Origin: Calendula officinalis
Lineage: Eukaryota > Streptophyta > Magnoliopsida > Asterales > Asteraceae
Length of the DNA stretch: 64,000 nt
Reading direction: 5' to 3'
Assembly: GCA_963853835.1 (NCBI GenBank)
Contig: OY970825.1
Coordinates: 83,041,942-83,105,941 of the forward strand
The translations under genes were made by a program, and so were the position numbers. The notes under the pieces are model-generated. The model was not told where the DNA came from. It did no database searches and saw only the letters and a list, made by a program, of their open reading frames with translations. Each line of letters starts with the position of its first letter. The stretch's first letter is position 1. This document shows, piece after piece, positions 56,053 to 64,000 of the stretch.

Positions 56053-56445
56053 TTTATGTTTTTAAATTATTGTATTTTTTATCGTATTTTTTTTATGTTT
56101 TTAAATTATTGTAATGTTTTTTTTATTTTAATAAAAGTATTATGTTTTAGTTATATTTTTGTTTTAATTAAAAAGAAAGTAAATTAATTAAAGTTGGTGA
56201 AGTGACAGAGTGCTGTTGGCTTGGCCACGTCAGTGTAGTGTTAGTTAGTTTGTCTGCTGATGTGGCGCTGAGTTGGCAGCAACTGACGGCGTCAGTTGCA
56301 TTTACCATTGGCAGTGGTCTCAGAACCTAAAACTAAACAATTATTTATAAGAATAAAAACCCTAGATGATAACTTCCAAGAAAAGCCCAAAAAACACCAA
56401 CTAGCAAATTTAATGACAAATCTTTGAATATCCTAACTAGAAGTG

Positions 56446-56816
56446 AGATCTAGTAAGTACTTAAAAAACGGTGAGAACTTGCGAGGATATCTAAAAAAAA
56501 TTCAAAAAATTCCGAAAAACATATATATAACTCTCCATGATTAATACTACATTTGACAAAAAAGAACTTTTGAAAAAAAAAATTGTGATCCACTTTTTTT
56601 TGCGGATCATAATAATGATTCATATTTTTTTGTGTATCAAAATTATGATCCATATTTTTTTGGATCATTTTTGAATTTTTTTATTTTTATTTTGGATCTT
56701 ATAGGCTGCGATTTTTATGTTTAAAAAAGAAATTTTTTTGAAAAAAATTTGTTTTAGATCATTTTTAAAGTCCTCGCAGTACTCACCGGTTGTTGAGTCC
56801 TCACCAGATCCATCCT
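56446..56816 (-). mobile_element. MITE copy 3, diverged, outside a TA tract
   Basis: Collinear with copy 2 (CGGTGAGAACTTGCGAGGA, CATGATTAATACTACATTTG, GTGATCCAC, ATTTTGGATCTTATA, ending GAGTCCTCACCAGATCC). It has more differences than copies 1 and 2, and no flanking TA microsatellite is visible, so it is probably older. Confidence 0.8.
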
Positions 56817-56988
56817 AACTAAATGTACATAAATACTAAATAAAAATAGATAAGATTATTACAATTGTAGATCGTCATTTTTAACCCTTTAATCTTCCAC
56901 TTCACTTCACATATTGACTAAAGAATCCTCTTTCACATGACATTAAAAATACACAAAAATGATATAACATCTCCTTGTCATCAAAATA

Positions 56989-58923
56989 TTACGACGAAAC
57001 CTCAAAACCCGAATATAAAACATCATCAAAACACTTAGATGCCGATTCATAATCTCCAATTTCTCTAAAACCTCTACCAAACACACCATAAATAACATCA
57101 TTCGGTATCAAACCCATTTTAATAATATCCGCATGTAACATCACAACATCATTAACATTCTTTGATTTAAAATGCCATTGTATCATAACACCATAAAGAT
57201 CAATATCTGCCTTCAACCCAATTCTTCTCATATCCGCAAAAAATTTACCCGCTTTAAAAACTTGTCCATCGTTACACAATCCATAAATTAACGATGTATA
57301 AAGAACATTATTTGGCGAACAATAACGATTATCCAAAAATACCTTAATTGCATCATTAACCAATCCATCTTTGCATAATCCATCGATTAAGCAACTAATT
57401 GTGAAAACATTAGGTGTGGGACCCGTTTCTGTCATTTGTTTGTACAAATTCAAGGCTGATTTTGTGTTACAATCTTTAAAATGACCATCGATTAACGTTG
57501 TATAAGTAACAACATCGGGTACAAAACCTTTGATTAACATTTCTGTGTATAAACCCATTGCAGATTGCATGTTTTTTACTTTACAATAACCGTTGATTAA
57601 TGTAGAGTAAGTAATTATATTAATCTCCACACCGTTGACCGCCATTTGACCACATAATTCCAGAGCTTTGACCATGTTTCCAGCTTTGGAAAACCCGTTA
57701 ATTAGTGCATTGTACACTGCTGAATTCGGTTTAATTCCCGATTTATTCATTTTCTGTAACAACTTATCTGCTTCTTCTAATTTACCCGTATTGCGGTAAC
57801 TGTTTATAAGTATACAATAAGTGAAAACATCATTTGCAATACCCGATGTTTCCATTTCTGATGACAAATTAACTGCTGCAGAAAAATTGCCTTCTTTACC
57901 GTATCCATCAATTAAACAATTATAAACATATGAATTAGGAATTTCGCCAAATTTAATCATCTGACCGAAACAACTTTGGGCAGATAGAACACTGCCCGCT
58001 TTACGAAACGTATCGGTTAGGATACCAAATGTGAGAAAATTAGGGATCAAACCAGATATCCATATTTCTTTATAATAGTCAAGAGCTTTATTAATATTAG
58101 CCATTTTACAATATCCATCTAATAAAACATTATAAGTGTATAAATTTGGAGTCACACCAGATTTTTTCATTTCTGCAAATATACTTTCAGCTTCCAACAT
58201 TCTACCCTCACTACAAAACCAGCGAATTAAAGTTGTATAAATAACAACAATTGGGCTTAAATTTCTCTCAAGCATTTCATCGAACACCTTGCATGCATTC
58301 TCAATATCACCTTCATGACAATAACCATCGATTAAAATCCCGTACGTGACAACACTTGGTAACATTTCACGAGAAATTATGTGTTTATAAACCTCCCACG
58401 TTGAATTATACCTTTTCAATTTCAAAAACCCATCTAAAACCCTATTACAAACATGAACAGCAGGTAAAGCATCTGCTTTTTTCAGCACCCAGTATGCTTC
58501 ATCGATAAAACCCAATTCGGTTAACGCTATAATTAACACTTCAAATACTTTGGTTTTGGGTTTAGTGAGTTCGGGCTGATTTAGGGCATGGAAAATTAAT
58601 GAACTTACTCTATGAGGTGGGCATGACTTGTGTAAAGTTTCGATGAGGTCTTTTATCAAACACCTTGCCTTCAAGTATAACCTTGCATTGGTTAAGAAAT
58701 GAATTGTGGCAGAATGGAGTTTTAAATTGTTGGCGGGATCGATGTTTTTGGAAGATGAATAGTATAATTGAAGTGCTTCAGTTGCTGATTTAGAATCTAG
58801 GATTTTGATTGCGATGTTTGATAGGAAAGATGATGATGTGGAAGATGAAGAGATTGTTTTCGCGGAGAGAGGGAGATTTTTGGTGTATGTGAAGTTGGTT
58901 TTAATGGTGGAAATCTTCAACAT
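56989..58923 (-). CDS. P-class pentatricopeptide repeat protein, 644 aa, intronless
   Basis: Single open frame. The Ser/Thr-rich, acid-poor N-terminus (MLKISTIKTNFTYTKNLPLS) suggests an organelle presequence, probably mitochondrial. From about residue 156 to the end run 14 tandem 35-residue PPR motifs (for example VVTYGILIDGYCHEGDIENA), with one more degenerate repeat before them. No E, DYW, SMR or LAGLIDADG extension, so it is a P-class protein. Such proteins bind organelle RNA one base per repeat and act in RNA stability, processing or translation. The layout recalls Arabidopsis At5g61400, a guess from memory. No lesion seen. Confidence 0.93.
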   Translation of the reverse strand: MLKISTIKTNFTYTKNLPLSAKTISSSSTSSSFLSNIAIKILDSKSATEALQLYYSSSKNIDPANNLKLHSATIHFLTNARLYLKARCLIKDLIETLHKSCPPHRVSSLIFHALNQPELTKPKTKVFEVLIIALTELGFIDEAYWVLKKADALPAVHVCNRVLDGFLKLKRYNSTWEVYKHIISREMLPSVVTYGILIDGYCHEGDIENACKVFDEMLERNLSPIVVIYTTLIRWFCSEGRMLEAESIFAEMKKSGVTPNLYTYNVLLDGYCKMANINKALDYYKEIWISGLIPNFLTFGILTDTFRKAGSVLSAQSCFGQMIKFGEIPNSYVYNCLIDGYGKEGNFSAAVNLSSEMETSGIANDVFTYCILINSYRNTGKLEEADKLLQKMNKSGIKPNSAVYNALINGFSKAGNMVKALELCGQMAVNGVEINIITYSTLINGYCKVKNMQSAMGLYTEMLIKGFVPDVVTYTTLIDGHFKDCNTKSALNLYKQMTETGPTPNVFTISCLIDGLCKDGLVNDAIKVFLDNRYCSPNNVLYTSLIYGLCNDGQVFKAGKFFADMRRIGLKADIDLYGVMIQWHFKSKNVNDVVMLHADIIKMGLIPNDVIYGVFGRGFREIGDYESASKCFDDVLYSGFEVSS

Positions 58924-61672
58924 TGTGATAGTAATTTGATTTCTTCCATGAACATGAACAAGATTTATGTGCTGCTGATTCTCCGATCAAACCCAAACTA
59001 GTTTATAGCAGATTTATACTAAAGTATTTTTTGTTTTTGTTTTTCTTATTGACGTGTAAAAGTAAAAAACAACTTAATTTTATTTGACACAAATTTCACT
59101 AAATATAACACTCCTATTTTCACATTAATAAAGGTAATATATCAAAAAAGTAAATACTACAAAATATGATTCTATGATTTTAGATGTTTTGAAACTATAT
59201 AAGAACAAGAACTATAGGGAATACTTAGGAATGTTTGTTATAAAAAGATCTTATAAATTTAGTCTAAAATTAAAAGCTAAAAGTAAGTAAGTAAGCAAGC
59301 TCACAAGTAGCTCACAATATGCTTACATTATGCTTATAAAAGTGTTTATAACTACCACAACACAAGAAACAAGATACTTAAGCATATACGATGAAGAGTA
59401 GTGGCCAAGTAAACCTAAAACTATGTCTATATCAACAATTAGAACTTGTCCAGGTGAGAATATTTACTCTCCAGATCTGCCATCATTAGTTATAGGCCCT
59501 AAAGCATGACATTTCAAGGCTAGAAGCTTGAGGTGTAAACTCCTAGAGGTTTAAGTATCCTAGGTGAAAGTTCACCAAAAAGTTACCATGATTTTACCTT
59601 AAATAACAAGTAATTACTGCATAGTATTTACTTATAAATAACATGTAAGATTAAACACAATTGACCATTCCAAAAAGTAAGAAAAAGCTAAGATTCATCA
59701 AGCAAGCTTAAAGTAAGGTGAATATGTTTATGAGATTTTTGTGATACATACATGTTATATGTGTTATATGTTTTGACAAATGTTACCAAGGCATGTTTTA
59801 ATGTTACCATGGAAGTTTTTATGTGTGTTAAGCATGGCCACCTAAATAACGGTGTACATGGCATGGTATTAAGGGATGTCTTGCAAACGACCCTTACGGG
59901 ACAACCGTATGTGGATCGCGAGGTTAGTTAACCTCATAAAAGTATGGGCCTACTTTATCTACGAGACCTCAAAAGAATATTTTAAGCATGAAAAATATTT
60001 TTTTATTACGCTAAATGTTAAAATCATAGCTACTCACTAAGCTTAGAGCTTGGTTCAACTAATGTGCCAACCTCATTTCATGCTTTTAATGAATGAGGTT
60101 TTCATGGATTATATGAGGCAATTTAATATTCTTGTATGTATCACATGAAATAAGGAGTAGGCTACCTAAATAAATTCAGATTATTATTTCTAAGCACTTC
60201 TTTTATGCGAGTTGGTAGTATTAAACCATGATGTAATAAGAAAAATGTTAAGCTTATGAAAGTTTTTAGTTGTATCAAAAATAAAAGCATATGAAAAAAT
60301 AAGTAATGGTACTCGTGAAGCTGAACCTTTTGCTCGCTATTCCATATTTTTTTCCCCAACTTTAGTTAATTATAATTTATTCTGGTCTATCACTAGCATT
60401 ACACCTATTTTGGGACCCATCAAAATATTTTGATTATGATAGTGTAATGGCTTGAATTAGCCCAAAATAGTTAATTATAACCTTTTTTTCTTTCGTTATC
60501 ACTTGCTTAGGGAAACGATTCTGATTTGGAATCATGTATATACGTATTAGATCTGGAGTTTGATTATTAGATTTCCATTTCGATTAGGGTTTTCTCATCT
60601 TTATTTTGAATTTGCATTCATCGTTGTTTATGAACATATCACTATTGCTTATAGGGCTAACATTGAAAACTATGTTTAAAACTAGCTAAGAGAATTAGGT
60701 ATGGTTGCTCAAGTCAATGCCACGTAAGTATTCTTGTTTTTTTACATTCACACATCGAAATATCTCCACTCATAATTGAAGCCATTACACCTATTTTGAG
60801 ACCCATCAAAATACTCTCTTACTCACACCACACACCAAAATTCTAATTTAGCTCACGCTAGTGAAATCGTGTGGCATTTGGCGGAAGAACAAGGAGAAAA
60901 TGCAATTTTAAGACCTTAAAGATAAACATCAAAGATGGTGTTTGCTTGTGGTTTTAGTTTATGCAAAAGCTTGATTGTTGTACAATGGGATGCATTCTCA
61001 ACATGAATAGATAAAGCATCTTTGCATATTTCTTCTTTTTAACATGTTGCAGTTTACTTCGTCATTAGGTAACTAATTTGAGATTTCTCTCTCCGGCCAT
61101 TAGATTCTTCTTGAGAATATTTTTTATTTTCATATTTAATTCAGCACAATAAATTGTTAGATTAACTACACAAATACATCATTAGATTCCTCTTGCATAT
61201 AAGATCAGGTGTAAACGTGTATTAGCATCACAAATTATATTTTTCGATAAGATGACAAAACTACGCATGAAACAATTGAACCAACCGATTAAACATAAAA
61301 AATTTGGTTGAATCGATCGGTCGAACCGGAAATAATCGGCTTATCTAAAAAATTAGATAAATAAAATAGATATATGAATTTTTAATATAAGTTTTAGAAC
61401 TCAAACTTGATAAACTTAGTTGAAAAAATAGATTTTGAGAATTTTTCAATCTATTCTAATATTTATTATATATTTTCAAATTATTTTAAAATTTGTACAA
61501 CGTCTACATAAGTGTTTTCATCATAGATTTTGATTGTCCCGATTCAATCGACTAGCTAATACGATGATAGGTTCATTTAGAGGATTAACAGTATTTAGAA
61601 GATTAACCAATTTAAACTGAACGCAATTTTCTTGTGAAAGGGTAGAAAGGTAATACCATACCTGTCTTCTTT
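58924..61672. other. PPR upstream region and long non-coding stretch
   Basis: 58924-59100 is the likely PPR promoter and leader. 59560-59990 (TATAAATAAC, CATACATGTTATATG, GACCCTTACGGGACAACC) looks like part of an unassigned LTR. A 33-bp direct repeat (CATTACACCTATTTTG...) lies near 60397 and 60782. No gene was recognised. Confidence 0.45.
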
Positions 61673-62196
61673 AGGGTGGCAATTCAGGTCGGGTTTGGGT
61701 TGGCGGGTCAGAAATGTTCAACCTGAAACCGACCTGTTTATATTAACGGGTCAGATATCTCAACCTTAACATGTTTACCTTCAACCCGAACCTGACCTAT
61801 ATAACCTGTTTAATTAAACGGGTTAAACAGATTAACAAGTTAAACAAGTCAAACATGTCAAAAATGTTGTTATTATTCAAAAAATTCATAACAAAATATC
61901 AAAATAACACATTACTAAGTAGTCTTTTTAATTTTATATAACTATTAGTTACGTTTAAACTTATAAACTATAAACTAAATATAAATATATATTTTTAAAA
62001 TATATATCTTAATAATTAAACGGGTTCGCGGGTCGACCCAATTAAATTATCATTGACCCAAACCTAACCTGTTTATTAAACGAGTCAGTCGAGTCAACCC
62101 GAGACTGGCCCAATTAATCTTTACCTCAACCCAAACTTATTTATTTTCATATCAGTTTCAGGTCGGATTTAATGTCGAGTTACAAATTGCCACCCC
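61673..62196. mobile_element. hAT-like MITE rich in ACCCG/CGGGT
   Basis: Left AGGGTGGCAATTCAGGTC, right (reverse complement) GGGGTGGCAATTTG. GGTGGCAA termini are common in plant hAT MITEs. Internal GACCTGT and AACCCG repeats. A matching target duplication was not found. Confidence 0.6.
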
Positions 62197-62354
62197 AAAA
62201 ACTTCACAAAACTTCTGCGCAAAGCTAAACCCCTAAAAGTCACATTACTATTTCTATCTCCCTATAAAACAAAAACCCAAAAACACATATCATTTCGCGC
62301 CCTAAAATCTTCACCATTTCTCCCAATTTCCTCAATTTAACACAGTTTTACGAT

Positions 62355-64000
62355 ATGGTGTCAAGCGTAGATCGATCAGAAATAGCTTTCTTCGACCTAG
62401 AAACAACCATCCCGACCCGACCCGACCCGGGGCTTTGCAATATTGGAATTTGGGTCTATACTTGTATGCCCTAGGAAGCTCGTTGAGCTAGAAAGCTACG
62501 AGACGTTAGTGAAACCACGTGATCTCTCACTAATTTCCACATTATCCGTTCGGGCCAACGGCATCACGGCGGACGCCGTCGTTTCTGCTCCGACGTTCTC
62601 TGACATTGCCGATAGGGTTTACGACATTTTACATGGTAAATTTGAGCTTCAATTTTGGATTTTGGTTGTAATTATTAGTGTAATTGTGTTAGTAATTAAA
62701 ATTAATTTTGAATTTTAGGGCGGATTTGGGCTGGTCATAATATAGTTAGGTTTGATTGCGGGAAGCGTTTGTGAAAATTAGCCGGTCACCGCCGGAGCCT
62801 AAGGGGACGATTGATTCATTGGCTTTGTTAATACAGAGATTTGGAAGGAGAGCTGGTGACATGAAGGTATAATTGTTAGAAAATTTGGTATCCTACATTA
62901 TAGGTTAGTTATAAAGGAACCAGGAAAAATAGGTTGAATGGATCAAACCGTCCGCAAGTTTCAAATTTTTGATTGTTATTTGCAATAATATATTTTTGTA
63001 ATTACATTAAACAAACAAAATTTTTATAAGATATAGAAAAAAGTTGGATTAAAGTGTACCGGGTCAACAAAACTCGTAAATTAACATTCTGGATTGAACC
63101 CATTTTGATCAATTACCCAACCCAATCATTTTCCCATGCGAGTCTGACTTTTTTAATTTTTATTTTCTTTTCAGGAGTTTGGACGATGTTAGAATGAATC
63201 TTGAAGTTCTCAAGTATTGTGCAACTGTTCTTTTCTTGGTAATTTCTCAAAATTTCAGTTAATAGATTACGTTACAATTTTCCTCTTTTTCGAGAAATTC
63301 ATACTAATAATTATTTGCATATAATTTATAACACCTGAATACCATCACATACTCTCGCTGTTTCATTTCTGACAAGCAGCTGTAAAATTACTGATTTACC
63401 CGTCATGCAAGAATCAAGCCTTCCAGATATATCCACCGAAAACAGTTGGATTTCACCAAATGCTACAACCAGAAACGGGCTGAACACCAGCCCGCCCTCA
63501 TCTAGTAAAAACATCCAGAATCAAAATTCTCCCCCAAATCGTCCAGTTACTGACCCAGTTGACCCGGTTCAAGCTCAACCCGACCCGTTTGACCTTGGTC
63601 AACTTATAGACAAAATAGAAAACGAACCTGTTCAACCAAACGAACCAATGGATGAAGAATCATCTACCATCATTACATCTAACAATATAACTGAAACAAC
63701 CGAATTTCTTGAACCAGAAGCAGTATCTATACCCTCTGTAACTGTAACCATTGTTCCATTTTTCGCGGGCCCCAAAAAATTCAATTACTCCACAAAAACA
63801 ACCCGTTGCAGATTCGATGTAATTCAATAAAAATACGGTTTGGATTAAGTTCAAGATTTGTTGATCATGCTGGAAGACCACGGTTAAGTTTTGTTGCTGA
63901 CGTGTCACCAAATCTTTGTGGTGTTCTTGATGCGTGTGATAATGTTGTTAAGAGATTTGTGGATTCTGATAGTAATTCTGAATGGAGGCCCGTTGTGAGT
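62355..64000 (+). pseudogene. NEN-type exonuclease-domain gene, decayed, cut by the window edge
   Basis: Exon-like blocks are 62355-62635 (AFFDLETTIP, then in a shifted frame LEFGSILVCPRKLVELESYE), 62719-62866 (RIWAGHNIVRFDC, EAFVKISRSPPEPKGTIDS), 63175-63238 (SLDDVRMNLEVLKYC) and 63409 onward (ESSLPDISTENSW, then in a shifted frame RFVDHAGRPRLSFVADV). These match plant NEN proteins, DEDD 3'-5' exonucleases whose Arabidopsis members degrade nuclei in sieve elements. Lesions: a frameshift at a CCCGA repeat (about 62415), a small deletion after DCG, loss of the exon expected between 62866 and 63175, an acceptor reading CAA instead of CAG near 63408, and a frameshift in an A run near 63777. Right end not in window. 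Confidence 0.8.

Larger units (their letters stand above)
49227..56319 (+). mobile_element. PIF/Harbinger transposase element, enlarged by nested insertions
   Basis: Left end GACCACTGCCAACGG and right end (reverse complement) GACCACTGCCAATGG, bounded on both sides by TCA (49224-49226 and 56320-56322). TCA deviates from the usual TTA/TAA Harbinger duplication. The element encodes a DDE transposase (54715-56052) and no ORF1. Its upstream part holds a long TA tract into which a MITE, itself carrying a copia element, has inserted. Without those it would be about 2 kb. Confidence 0.85.

Overview
The window is plant nuclear DNA, almost certainly from a eudicot. It has intron-rich genes with GT/AG borders, an AT-rich background, a plastid-targeted Calvin-cycle enzyme, a P-class PPR gene, and many nested LTR retrotransposons and MITEs. 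The style of the copia gag proteins reminds me of Asteraceae, but that is memory-based inference and not proven by the sequence. No bacterial or organellar genes were seen.

Layout. 1-20.4 kb is a retrotransposon graveyard: the 5' end of a glycyl-tRNA synthetase gene cut off by a minus-strand gypsy LTR; a 5.4-kb Ty3/gypsy chromovirus with paired 310-bp LTRs inserted in the tail of that older element; a truncated Ty1/copia element whose gag is split by a solo LTR; a mosaic of diverged copia-tail repeats; and a minus-strand LTR element carrying a coiled-coil accessory ORF, whose LTR is itself split by a 1.1-kb solo LTR. A roughly 190-bp direct repeat marks both ends of this block. 21.1-25.7 kb holds an 18-exon minus-strand gene for a TPR-RING-LON (LONRF-type) E3 ligase. 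26.8-31.8 kb holds a PIF/Harbinger element encoding only the Myb-like ORF1, a Stowaway-like MITE, a MITE sitting in a (TA)n tract, an orphan exon and a Pack-MULE. 33.5-40.4 kb is mostly solo LTRs (one inside another) and MITEs. 40.6-41.3 kb is a two-exon gene for a small membrane protein. 42.5-46 kb holds MITEs, a SINE and a Helitron-like end.

46.6-48.7 kb encodes chloroplast ribulose-phosphate 3-epimerase in nine exons. 49.2-56.3 kb is a four-level nest: a Harbinger transposase element contains a (TA)n tract, which contains a microsatellite-targeting MITE, which contains a 4.7-kb Ty1/copia element. 57.0-58.9 kb is an intronless PPR gene on the minus strand. 62.4-64.0 kb is a decayed NEN-type exonuclease gene running off the right edge.

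The four intact cellular genes (LONRF, membrane protein, RPE, PPR) are unrelated in function and show no operon-like logic. The main biology lies in the transposable elements. The ORF1-only Harbinger element and the transposase-only Harbinger element have closely similar terminal repeats, so together they hold both proteins such a system needs. The nested insertions with intact target-site duplications give a relative insertion chronology. All exon borders were read by eye from frame continuity and GT/AG signals.
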